Source: Paracoccaceae bacterium (GTDB lineage: Bacteria; Pseudomonadota; Alphaproteobacteria; Rhodobacterales; Rhodobacteraceae). From it: a stretch of DNA of 17,207 nucleotides. The notes beneath the pieces were generated by a model, which was not told where the DNA came from, ran no database searches, and worked only from the letters and a program-made list of their open reading frames with translations. The translations under genes and the position numbers were made by a program. Shown here in pieces: positions 1 through 7,806 of the stretch. Position 1 is the stretch's first letter. The number at the start of each line of letters is the position of its first letter. The stretch covers positions 1-17,207 of the forward strand of contig RGAJ01000008.1 in NCBI GenBank assembly GCA_009920225.1, in the 5' to 3' direction.

Positions 1-687
1 GCGGAGCGTTGTGACCGCCTCATTGAGGCGGATTTTTTCGGCGTCGGGATCTTCGGACACAAGGTTTGTCACGACGACGCGGGGTTCGTGCAGCCAGACA
101 TGACCCTTGGCAGCGCCTTCTTGTGCGGTGCTTCCGCGAAACAGGGTTGGACGTTGGTGAAGCGCTTTTACGCCTGTTTCTTCGCTGACAAAAACACCCA
201 GTTCTGCCATTTCGGCCAGAACCATCGCAACCACTTCGAGCGCATAGATTTCATCAGCAGAAAATTCGCGGGCCACTTTGGATTGCACCACCAAAACGCC
301 CAACGTATCGCCCAAACGTTGGATTGGAATGCCAAGGAACGACGAATAGATTTCTTCGCCCGTTTCGGGCATATAGCGAAAGCCCTTTTGCGACGGTGCG
401 TCGGCGGTGTTCACCAATTTGCTGGTTTTGGCGACTTGGCCCACCAAACCTTCACCTAAACGCATGCGGGTTTGGTGCACAGATTCGCGGTTCAAACCTT
501 CGGTCGCGCAAAGTTCAAGCGTGTCTTCGTCGCGGAACAAATAGATGGAACACACCTCTGTTCCCATCGAATCCGCAATCAGATGGGTGATTTTATCAAG
601 CCGCTCTTGTCCCTTGGCCTCTTCGGCCATGGTATCGCGCAAGCGGCCTAATAGCTTGCGACTGTCGCTTTCTCGCCGATGTGGCAT
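1..687 (-). CDS. ptsP: PtsP, phosphoenolpyruvate-protein phosphotransferase of the nitrogen PTS, N-terminal part (cut by window edge)
   Basis: This frame is open from an ATG at 687 to the window edge and gives the first 229 residues. Reading the minus strand gives MPHRRESDSRKLLGRLRDTM, then a GAF domain (about residues 30-165) with SMGTEVCSIYLF, LRLGEGLVGQ-like and SFLGIPIQRLGDTLGVLVVQ segments typical of PtsP (EI-Ntr). The domain is known to sense small molecules such as glutamine ahead of the PEP-utilising EI region, which would lie outside the window. PtsP starts the PTS-Ntr phosphorelay (PtsP to NPr to EIIA-Ntr) in the cytoplasm. It lies 15 nt downstream of lysC on the same strand, so the two are probably co-transcribed. 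The start at 687 is the first ATG after the lysC stop. The EI catalytic domain cannot be confirmed here. Confidence 0.9.
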   Translation of the reverse strand, partial: MPHRRESDSRKLLGRLRDTMAEEAKGQERLDKITHLIADSMGTEVCSIYLFRDEDTLELCATEGLNRESVHQTRMRLGEGLVGQVAKTSKLVNTADAPSQKGFRYMPETGEEIYSSFLGIPIQRLGDTLGVLVVQSKVAREFSADEIYALEVVAMVLAEMAELGVFVSEETGVKALHQRPTLFRGSTAQEGAAKGHVWLHEPRVVVTNLVSEDPDAEKIRLNEAVTTLR

Positions 688-702
688 GGGCGTGGTGCCC
701 CC

Positions 703-1941
703 TTAGGATGCTTTCTCCAACTCGAATGCATCATGCAACGCCTGAACCGCAAGTTCCATGTATTTTCGATCAATCAGCACAGAAATTTTGATTTCTGATG
801 TCGCAATGACCTTAATGTTTATTCCTTCATCAGAAAGAGTCTTGAACATCTTGGCCGCAACGCCGGATTGCGAACGCATGCCAATGCCTACGGCGGAAAT
901 TTTTGCCACATTGGTGTCTGCGATCAATTCTTCGAATTTCAACGCACCGCTGTCTTTGGTGGCGTTCAATGCCTTTTGGGCGCGCAGCACTTGGTCGGTT
1001 GGACAAGAAAATGTCATGTCCGTGAGACCGTCTTCGCCGATATTCTGGATGATCATATCAACGTTCACGCCAGCATCCGACAATGGGCCAAAGATGGCGG
1101 CCGCAATGCCTGGGCGATCTTCGACGGACACAAGGGTCATTTTCGCTTCATCACGGGAATATGCAATGCCCGATACAACGTTGGATTCCATGATTTCCTC
1201 CTCGGCGCAGACCAATGTACCTGCGTTATCTGATGGTTCTTCGAAACTTGAAAGAACACGCAATTTCACTTTATAGCGCATCGCCAATTCGACGGATCGC
1301 GTTTGCAAGACTTTGGCACCCAAAGACGCCAATTCCAACATCTCTTCAAAGCTGATTTTATCAAGCTTGCGGGCTTTTTCAGAAATACGCGGATCTGTGG
1401 TATAAACACCGTCAACGTCTGTATAGATGTCACAGCGTTCCGCATCAAAAGCGGCGGCAAAGGCAACGGCGGTCGTATCCGATCCACCGCGGCCCAATGT
1501 TGTGATGCGGCCTTCTTTGGAAATACCCTGAAATCCTGCCACGACGGCGACTTTCATGCCTTCGGCAAATTTCGCGTTGATATTTTCATTTGGAATGTCT
1601 TCGATCCGCGCTGCGGCATGGGCAGATGTCGTGATCAATGGCACTTGCCATCCTTGCCAACTGCGGGCGGGGATGTCCATTTCTTGCAACGTCAATGCCA
1701 TCAAGCCTGCGGTGACGTTTTCACCGGACGACACCACCGCATCATATTCGCGGGCGTCATACAAAGGCGAGGTTTCGTTCACCCATCCAACCAATTCATT
1801 CGTCTTGCCAGACATGGCTGATACGATGACGATAACATCGTATCCCTTGGCAACTTCAAGCGCGACGCGCTTTGCGGCACGTTTAATTCGATCCAACGTT
1901 GCGACGGACGTTCCGCCAAATTTCATGACTAAGACGGGCAT
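703..1941 (-). CDS. lysC: Aspartate kinase
   Basis: The 412-residue product is the usual length for a LysC of the feedback-regulated type. It phosphorylates aspartate with ATP in the cytoplasm, the first step to lysine, threonine, methionine and diaminopimelate. Visible motifs are the N-terminal KFGGTSV (residues 7-13), TTLGRGGSDTTAVAFAA and the TDVDGVYTTDPR nucleotide/substrate segment. Two C-terminal ACT domains (about 265-410) follow, including VEDRPGIAAAIFGPL and ISAVGIGMRSQSGVAAKMF. The start ATG has an AAAGGGAAAG Shine-Dalgarno just upstream. The downstream neighbour on the same strand is ptsP, an arrangement I recall as common in Rhodobacterales. Nothing looks broken. Confidence 0.97.
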   Translation of the reverse strand: MPVLVMKFGGTSVATLDRIKRAAKRVALEVAKGYDVIVIVSAMSGKTNELVGWVNETSPLYDAREYDAVVSSGENVTAGLMALTLQEMDIPARSWQGWQVPLITTSAHAAARIEDIPNENINAKFAEGMKVAVVAGFQGISKEGRITTLGRGGSDTTAVAFAAAFDAERCDIYTDVDGVYTTDPRISEKARKLDKISFEEMLELASLGAKVLQTRSVELAMRYKVKLRVLSSFEEPSDNAGTLVCAEEEIMESNVVSGIAYSRDEAKMTLVSVEDRPGIAAAIFGPLSDAGVNVDMIIQNIGEDGLTDMTFSCPTDQVLRAQKALNATKDSGALKFEELIADTNVAKISAVGIGMRSQSGVAAKMFKTLSDEGINIKVIATSEIKISVLIDRKYMELAVQALHDAFELEKAS

Positions 1942-1956
1942 GACTTTCCCTTTATC

Positions 1957-2016
1957 CCTGAATTGCGGCGGGTTTATGCGTTTGCGCGATCAGATACAAG
2001 ATACAATCAATTCAGG
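1957..2016 (-). promoter_or_regulatory. lysC leader with 9-bp perfect inverted repeat
   Basis: CCTGAATTG (1957-1965) and CAATTCAGG (2008-2016) are perfect 9-bp inverted arms separated by 42 nt, in the 95-nt gap between the DUF1178 gene and lysC. In the lysC mRNA the 3' arm would sit just 5' of the AAAGGG Shine-Dalgarno. The loop contains a tandem TGTATCT/TGTATC repeat. It could be an mRNA stem that influences lysC translation, or a split DNA operator. The arms are real in sequence; the function is inference. Confidence 0.4.
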
Positions 2017-2036
2017 TGCAACATATAACCGCACAC

Positions 2037-2459
2037 TTAATTGGTTTTTCGGTTCGGCATAAATGGCAGGGGCACAACGTTTATCCCGTCTTCGATCAAG
2101 GACTTTGCTTCTTCTGGTTTTGCCTCGCCATAGATTGACCGCTCCGGCGCGTCCCCAAGATGCATTTTGCGCGCCTCTGCGGCAAAGTTTTTTCCCACAT
2201 AATCCGAATTGGCTTCGATCTTTTTGCGCATCTCTTGGATGGCACGCGCGGTGTGATCATCTGGTGCCATCAGGGGTGTCGTTTCTGCGGCTTTGCCGGT
2301 CGAGACACGCGGCGCCATGATCGCCTTTTGCACCTTGGTCGATCCGCAGATGTTACAGGTCACCATGTCCGCACCAGACAGTTTGTCAAACGCATCAGCG
2401 GATGCAAACCAGCTGTCGAATGTATGATCGTTGTCACATTTCAAGCTATAGCTAATCAT
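2037..2459 (-). CDS. DUF1178 family protein
   Basis: The 140-residue protein starts MISYSLKCDNDHTFDSWF, matching the DUF1178 family pattern of alpha- and betaproteobacteria. Conserved parts visible are the early Cys and His, a CNIC (CxxC) pair near residue 37 that suggests a small zinc site, the K-x-MAPRVSTGK segment, and a VPLPF motif near the C-terminus. The start at 2459 is chosen over an upstream in-frame ATG because the family begins with this methionine. Function is unknown. The gene lies on the same strand between the TRAP operon terminator and lysC; no operon partner is obvious. Confidence 0.88.
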   Translation of the reverse strand: MISYSLKCDNDHTFDSWFASADAFDKLSGADMVTCNICGSTKVQKAIMAPRVSTGKAAETTPLMAPDDHTARAIQEMRKKIEANSDYVGKNFAAEARKMHLGDAPERSIYGEAKPEEAKSLIEDGINVVPLPFMPNRKTN

Positions 2460-2542
2460 GGTCGAACACTGCCATCGTTGGGTCGACAACACATATTGGT
2501 ATGGGCCGGAAAAATCAAGCATGTCGCGTCCGTTTGATCGCG

Positions 2543-2575
2543 CAAAAGAAAAAGGGGCCGCGGCACAGCCCCTTT
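2543..2575 (-). terminator. Rho-independent terminator of the TRAP operon
   Basis: On the minus strand AAAGGGGC (2575-2568) pairs perfectly with GCCCCTTT (2558-2551) around a 9-nt loop. It is followed directly by a TTTTTCTTTT tract. It lies about 22 nt after the stop of the large permease gene and before the DUF1178 gene. Confidence 0.85.
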
Positions 2576-2596
2576 GAAGTGTTGATCAGAAATGTC

Positions 2597-5251
2597 CTAG
2601 AAATTCAGTGACAAATCTTTGTGGTTGGCAGTACACGACGCCAGATACAGCGCCTGATCCCGTGTCAGACGATCTTGGGCGCGGGCACCGATTGTGCCAC
2701 GAATACCGTCCAAATATGCGCTCAGATCACCGCGCACTTGGGTTTCTGCCAAGGCACGCCATTCTTTTTGACCTTCATAGGCGGTCATAACTTTTTCAAA
2801 GTCTTTGAGCGCCTTTTCACGGTCTTGCTTGCGCTTATCAAGCGATTTTTTGACGTTGCCCAAAGCCTTTTTAACGTCGTCTGACCCTTCGATGTCACGC
2901 AAAGCGCGCTCCATCTCTTTTGTGGCCTCTTCTGAGACGTCAAATTCGGCGGTTTCGATCACAGTTTTCAACGCAATCAAATCAGCTTCCAACGCCAGAT
3001 AGCTTTGTGTGCCATCCAACATCGCCATAGCCATGGCCGCATCCTCATAGGCGCTGTCTGCGGCACGGCGATAAGTATTGCGCGCTTTGGTTTCTGCGTC
3101 GGTTAGCACCTTGAATGTATCGTGCATGTCATCCCAATTCGCAGGGATTTGTGCGCGATAGGCTTCGATTTCGGCGCTCATATCATCCAATTGCGCGACC
3201 AATTCGCCGCGTCTTGGATTGTCGTCATTCATACGGCTGACTTCCATCTCGATCACGTCACGATGTTCTTTGATATTGCGCATCTGCTTTTCCAAACCAC
3301 GCACAAAGACCAATGTTGGACGATAATCTGCCTCTGCGGCGGATACGGCATCGACTGATGCTGTGATCTCACCCAATCCTGCGATTGCTTGATCCGCGGA
3401 TTTTGTCGATGACGCCAACAGCTTGACCAAATCTTTTGGCATGTTTGCGGTGTTGATCGCTTTTGCCATTTCAATCGCGTTCAACGTGGTCGACGTGCCT
3501 GACGCCAATTCGTCCATGACAAATTGATCAAGACAGAACTGAAGACGCGGGTTGCGCGGGGGGGGCGCAGATTCGGACAGAAAGCTTGATCGGTTTGGCA
3601 GATAGTTCACCAGTGGCGGGTACAACCCAACGATCAAAAGTGCCAACAACTGCAATGAGATAAAGGCAACGACACCTTTGTACATCGAAATTGTTTTAAC
3701 CGTCGCAGGCGCAACACCCCGCAGATAAAAGAGCGCAAAGCCAAAGGGCGGCGTGAGGAACGATGTTTGAATGTTCAAACCAATCATCACACCCAACCAA
3801 ACTGCGGTAATGTTGGCAGACGGATCAGCCAATAAAATCGGCGCCACAATCGGCACAACCACAACCGCGATTTCGATAAAGTCCAAAAAGAAGCCCAATA
3901 CAAAGATCACCGCCATAACGATGATGAATTGCGCCCAGAACCCACCGGGCAACGAGACCAGGAATTCGCGAACCAATTCTTCGCCCCCAAAGGCGCGGAA
4001 GGCTGCGGTCAACATGGCCGCACCCAACAGGATGACGAAAACCAACGCAGTTGTTTTGGCAGTTTCCATCATCACGCCATTCAGCGTATCTTCGATCTTA
4101 AAGGCACGGAAGGCCGACCAAACGACACCAACAAGGATCATCACGGTGCCGACGGCACCGATTGTGATCCCCATAAAGTCTTCGGCTGTTTGCGCTGCTT
4201 TCACGTTCATGGGATAGTTCATCAAGGCAAAGGCCACGACCAATAGACCAAGGATTGACACAATCGCAGGGGCGAATGGGTACTTGTGATCCCCTTCAAG
4301 ACGGTAACCTGCCATGATCAATGCACCCGCCGCGCCGATTGCGCCGGCTTGGTTCACGGTTGCGATCCCTGTGATGATCGATCCCAACACCAAAAAGATC
4401 AAAGCAAGCGGCGGAACCAGCGTCAGCAGCACCGTGCCAAGGAATTTGCGGTCATAGGATCCTTCGTAAGGAACGGCTGGGGCCGACTTGGGTTTGATGA
4501 TTGCATAGCCCAGGATGTAGACCATATAGATTGCGACCAACAACAGACCCGGCACAAAGGCGCCAAGGAACATTTCGCCCGCAGATGTCGATCCCACGTC
4601 AAAGACCGATGGCATTTGCAATTCGCCAGTTGTTTCTTTGAACAAGGCTTTACGCGCTGTTGACGCTTGGTCCGTGGCGGATGCCAATTGGTCCGCCAAG
4701 ATGATCAACACGATTGATGGCGGAATGATCTGCCCCAAGGTACCAGAGGCGGCAATCGTCCCTGTCGCAAGTGATGGCGAATAGTTGTTGCGCAACATAG
4801 CGGGCAGAGAAATCATCCCCATCGCAACCACGGTCGCACCAACGATCCCCGTTGTCGCGGCCAGCAATGCGCCCACGAACACAACAGAAATCCCCAAACC
4901 ACCGGGCACCGGACCGAACAACTGTGCCATTGTGACCAACAGATCTTCGGCAATTTTTGAGCGTTGCAGCATGATGCCCATGAAAATGAACAAAGGAATC
5001 GCAATGAGCGTGTCTCGCTCGACCTCCCAATAGACGCCGCGCAGGTTCAAAACCCCCGCTGACAACCATTCATAGGGGCCGCCCGAATGGAAAAACGCCG
5101 CTGTGTTGCCCATGGTCAGGTATCCTGCCACAGCCGCAAGCGTAATCGTGATAATCGCCGCACCAGGCAGTGCGAAAGCAACGGGGTAACCCGACCCCAA
5201 CGCGACTGCCATAATGACGACTAAGATAAGAAGAAAAAACAGTTCCATCAT
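2597..5251 (-). CDS. TRAP transporter large permease (DctM family) with long C-terminal soluble extension
   Basis: The 884-residue product is about twice the usual ~430 of a DctM subunit. Residues 1 to ~548 are membrane-embedded and carry TRAP large-subunit signatures such as GSGYPVAFALPGA, TLGQIIPPSIVLIILADQ, LGFFLDFIEIAVVVVPIVAP and QTSFLTPPFGFALFYLRGV. An insert with extra helices (about residues 230-390) sits between the two halves. From ~550 on, the chain is hydrophilic, rich in Lys, Glu and Ala, with helical repeats predicted by eye to be coiled coil (e.g. KALGNVKKSLDKRKQDREKA). The family drives Na+-coupled uptake of organic acids with a periplasmic binding protein. The start has GAGG just upstream of tandem ATGs (5251/5248) and lies 5 nt after the small permease stop. 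A run of eight C encodes the Pro stretch at the membrane/soluble boundary. Substrate is not known. Confidence 0.9.
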   Translation of the reverse strand: MMELFFLLILVVIMAVALGSGYPVAFALPGAAIITITLAAVAGYLTMGNTAAFFHSGGPYEWLSAGVLNLRGVYWEVERDTLIAIPLFIFMGIMLQRSKIAEDLLVTMAQLFGPVPGGLGISVVFVGALLAATTGIVGATVVAMGMISLPAMLRNNYSPSLATGTIAASGTLGQIIPPSIVLIILADQLASATDQASTARKALFKETTGELQMPSVFDVGSTSAGEMFLGAFVPGLLLVAIYMVYILGYAIIKPKSAPAVPYEGSYDRKFLGTVLLTLVPPLALIFLVLGSIITGIATVNQAGAIGAAGALIMAGYRLEGDHKYPFAPAIVSILGLLVVAFALMNYPMNVKAAQTAEDFMGITIGAVGTVMILVGVVWSAFRAFKIEDTLNGVMMETAKTTALVFVILLGAAMLTAAFRAFGGEELVREFLVSLPGGFWAQFIIVMAVIFVLGFFLDFIEIAVVVVPIVAPILLADPSANITAVWLGVMIGLNIQTSFLTPPFGFALFYLRGVAPATVKTISMYKGVVAFISLQLLALLIVGLYPPLVNYLPNRSSFLSESAPPPRNPRLQFCLDQFVMDELASGTSTTLNAIEMAKAINTANMPKDLVKLLASSTKSADQAIAGLGEITASVDAVSAAEADYRPTLVFVRGLEKQMRNIKEHRDVIEMEVSRMNDDNPRRGELVAQLDDMSAEIEAYRAQIPANWDDMHDTFKVLTDAETKARNTYRRAADSAYEDAAMAMAMLDGTQSYLALEADLIALKTVIETAEFDVSEEATKEMERALRDIEGSDDVKKALGNVKKSLDKRKQDREKALKDFEKVMTAYEGQKEWRALAETQVRGDLSAYLDGIRGTIGARAQDRLTRDQALYLASCTANHKDLSLNF

Positions 5252-5256
5252 AGACC

Positions 5257-6255
5257 TCAGTGAGAAACAGCAGTGATTTCGCGGCGACCAGGTTCATCCC
5301 GTTTGTCTGCGATTGCACTTAGGAAATAGCTGACAAATTGGATCAGCATGGTGATAGCGAACAGGCCGATAAAGACAGCCATTTGATATTTGATATACAT
5401 GCCTGCGCTGCCGGATTGGGACACTTCGAAGGTGCGCACAGGCGCGTTGATCATCGAAGTTGGGCCAGAAAACCCAACGATCAAGATCACCCAAGCCGTG
5501 GACATGCCCAAGAACACAGTGCCAATGGCGTTCACCTTGCCCTTGGCGCGGGAATTCAGACCGGCAAACACGATATCAACCCGAACGTGACCTTCGTCAT
5601 AAAGGGTATAGGCGGACGCAAACAGGAACAAGGCCGCGTACCAATAGCGAACCAGATCGCCCATGAACGCCTGTTCATATGAGAAAATAAAGCGCGACAG
5701 CACGATGCCCAATTCGGCGGCGGCAATCAACGCGGCCAGCCAATGGAACCCGAGTGTCGGGGTAAAGCGGGCCAATGTAAAGGCCACAACGATCAAGGGC
5801 ATGTGAATATAGGGGGCCACAAACGCCGCGCGTCCAAATTCACGGGCAAATTCAACCGTGAACCAAAGGTTCAAGACTTCTTCAACACGCAGGAACGACA
5901 GGGCCGCGTCCGCAATCCCAACGATGAACACGCTCCAAAACAGGGCGCGAACCAGATAACAGTTGAAATTGTGGATGGTTTGCGCATCCCACCGCAGCGA
6001 TTGGTTCGGGGTCGAACGGACATATGCCAACGCAATGACCAAACCAACAACGTAAATACCAACAGTGATCAACGCCCCGCCTGACATCCCGACCGTCGGG
6101 ATTTCAGTAACGCGTGGTGTGCCATATCCAATGTTCAGGATGTTATTGATCAAAAAACCAGCAAGAACCGCCAAAGATCCCCAACCGAACAAACGCGGCA
6201 GGATGGCAGGTGTACCATGCTTTTCGACATTGGGGGAATTGCCCAAATCTGACAT
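5257..6255 (-). CDS. TRAP transporter small permease (DctQ-like), extended form
   Basis: The 332-residue protein is longer than typical DctQ subunits (about 160-220). The DctQ-like signature is in the second half: DEGHVRVDIVFAGLNSRAKG and the following helices near residues 220-280. The first half adds several hydrophobic segments (about 22-42, 53-75, 98-118, 142-160), so about eight membrane spans are expected. The start at 6255 (MSDLGNSPN) is chosen over an in-frame ATG at 6291 because GGAGAGGG stands 3-5 nt upstream of it. The gene lies between the binding protein and the large permease, with a 5-nt gap to the latter. Long small subunits are, from memory, found in the mannitol/chloroaromatic (TakP-like) TRAP group. 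Its partners support the call. Confidence 0.85.
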   Translation of the reverse strand: MSDLGNSPNVEKHGTPAILPRLFGWGSLAVLAGFLINNILNIGYGTPRVTEIPTVGMSGGALITVGIYVVGLVIALAYVRSTPNQSLRWDAQTIHNFNCYLVRALFWSVFIVGIADAALSFLRVEEVLNLWFTVEFAREFGRAAFVAPYIHMPLIVVAFTLARFTPTLGFHWLAALIAAAELGIVLSRFIFSYEQAFMGDLVRYWYAALFLFASAYTLYDEGHVRVDIVFAGLNSRAKGKVNAIGTVFLGMSTAWVILIVGFSGPTSMINAPVRTFEVSQSGSAGMYIKYQMAVFIGLFAITMLIQFVSYFLSAIADKRDEPGRREITAVSH

Positions 6256-6365
6256 GTGCCCTCTCCAAAAGGAAAATGTGTCTGAATTCACAAAATTAAA
6301 TTCTGCGAAATATCGCCGGACCGAATGTCATGATGACGGCGTATGTGGACCGGCACGATATAGGA

Positions 6366-6397
6366 ATGGCGAGGCCTGCCAACACAAACCTCGCCAT
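6366..6397 (-). other. Intercistronic stem-loop between binding protein and permease genes
   Basis: ATGGCGAGG (6366-6374) and CCTCGCCAT (6389-6397) form a perfect 9-bp stem with a 14-nt loop, 20 nt after the binding protein stop. No convincing U-tract follows on the minus strand (TTCCTATAT). It fits an mRNA 3'-end stabiliser or partial attenuator that keeps binding protein levels above permease levels better than a full terminator. Confidence 0.6.
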
Positions 6398-6416
6398 AGA
6401 TCAGCTGTTCGCCGAC

Positions 6417-7559
6417 TTAGCCACCAATGCCCAAGATACGGTTACGTTGGTTGATAAATGTACCTTCCAACGACGCGATAGTGCCGCCGATTTCACGCAG
6501 CTTTTGCTGGAAATGATCGTCGATTTTCGTCGCCAATGCAGAGTGCGCACGGGTTTCTTCGAACACTTCTTCCGCCGCCACACCGAACGCATCCCAGATG
6601 TCGTCGTTAAAGTTGCGAACTTGAACGCCTTGCTCGTCGATCAGCTTTTGCATGTACTCGCCGTTTTTCGCCATAGCTTCGTCATGTGACGCAGCATGCT
6701 CTTCATAGGCTGCAGCTGTGATGACTGTGCGTTCCCAATCGGTCAAAGAGCCCCACCAAGATGCGTTCAGGCCTAGTGCAAGACCGCCGCCTGGCTCGTG
6801 CATACCACCGGTGTAGTAGTATTTCGACGCTTCATAGAACTTCATGAAATAGTCGTTGTATGGACCAACCCACTCGGTCGCTTCGATCGCGCCAGATACA
6901 AGGTTTTCATAGATTTGGCCGCCTGGCAAAGATACCGAAGACGCGCCCATTTTTGTGATAACCTGACCACCTAGGCCTGGCATACGCATTTTCAAACCTT
7001 TAAAGTCGTCTGGGCTTTCCATTTCTTTGTTGAACCAACCACCCGCTTGGGTACCTGTTGAACCAACTGGCAATTTCACTGTACCAAATTCGCCGGACAG
7101 TTCGTTCCAAAGCTCTTGGCCGCCGCCGTATTTGATCCATGCGTTCCATTCTTGTGTGGACATGCCAAATGGAACAGATGTGAAATACGCGAAGCCCGGG
7201 TGTTTACCAGTCCAGTAGTAATCCGCGCCGATATACGCGTTTGCATTGCCAGAAGACACTTCGTCAAACGCATCGAATGCGCCAACACGTTCTCCGGCTG
7301 CGAAATATTCGGTCTGAATAGCTCCGTTTGAAATTTCATTTACGCGTGCAGCAAAGCGTTGCGCCGAAATACCCAACCCTGGGAAGTCACGTGGCCAAGT
7401 GGACACAATGGTCATCGCTCGTGTGCCTTGTGATACAGCTGGAGCACTGAGTTCTTCGCTTTTAGCATTTTTACTCTGGCTCGAGTTATAAGCGGCAACG
7501 GCTGCCGCACCTGCAACAACGCCGACGGCGGCACCGCTCAGAAAACTTCTTCTTTCCAT
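6417..7559 (-). CDS. TRAP transporter substrate-binding protein, TakP-like, Tat-exported
   Basis: This is a 380-residue periplasmic solute receptor. The N-terminus MERRSFLSGAAVGVVAGAAA carries the twin-arginine RRSFL motif and a hydrophobic stretch, so folded export by Tat is likely. TRAP receptor features include TQAGGWFNKEM (~170-180), the KGLKMRMPGLGGQV segment with the expected carboxylate-binding Arg at ~192, and IEATEWVGPY with Glu229-Trp230. These match, from memory, residues that bind pyruvate and Na+ in R. sphaeroides TakP (Gln, Arg, Glu, Trp), suggesting a 2-oxo or hydroxy acid ligand; the exact substrate is inference. The ATG at 7559 is preferred over an in-frame GTG five codons upstream because GAGGAA precedes it at a good distance. 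It is first in the TRAP operon. Confidence 0.92.
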   Translation of the reverse strand: MERRSFLSGAAVGVVAGAAAVAAYNSSQSKNAKSEELSAPAVSQGTRAMTIVSTWPRDFPGLGISAQRFAARVNEISNGAIQTEYFAAGERVGAFDAFDEVSSGNANAYIGADYYWTGKHPGFAYFTSVPFGMSTQEWNAWIKYGGGQELWNELSGEFGTVKLPVGSTGTQAGGWFNKEMESPDDFKGLKMRMPGLGGQVITKMGASSVSLPGGQIYENLVSGAIEATEWVGPYNDYFMKFYEASKYYYTGGMHEPGGGLALGLNASWWGSLTDWERTVITAAAYEEHAASHDEAMAKNGEYMQKLIDEQGVQVRNFNDDIWDAFGVAAEEVFEETRAHSALATKIDDHFQQKLREIGGTIASLEGTFINQRNRILGIGG

Positions 7560-7623
7560 TAAATTGTTCCTCACTGTTTATATTTAGGATCGCAATCACG
7601 ATTTAGACCTCGGTATTGGCAAG

Positions 7624-7650
7624 GTTATATTACCAGTTTTTTCTGCGCAA
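7624..7650 (-). promoter_or_regulatory. Candidate promoter of the TRAP operon
   Basis: On the minus strand TTGCGC (7650-7645) and TATAAC (7629-7624) are 15 nt apart, 65 nt upstream of the binding protein start. The overlapping TGGTAATAT could act as an extended -10. Spacing and -35 are not ideal, so this is a weak call within the 243-nt gap 7560-7802, where nothing else coding was seen. Confidence 0.3.
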
Positions 7651-7781
7651 CACTTAATAATCAAAGCGTGTTCTTATCACCAATATCGCAGTGTTTCGCG
7701 AATTGGTTGGTTTGAATGGCCTCTCACATCGGTCTGCGTCACCCTCAGTGAAGACCGCGCACCTGCAATCTGTCAAGTAAA

Positions 7782-7806
7782 TTAGATATAAATATTTGTA
7801 ATCTAA
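7782..7806. repeat. AT-rich imperfect palindrome at the end of the TetR gene
   Basis: TTAGAT (7782-7787) and ATCTAA (7801-7806) flank a central AAATATTT. The right arm overlaps the stop codon of the TetR-type gene. It could be an operator for the TRAP operon or incidental AT-rich sequence. Confidence 0.3.

Noticed and set aside
758..1276. Plus-strand reading frames opposite lysC
   Set aside because: They are antisense shadows of a complete, highly conserved aspartate kinase.
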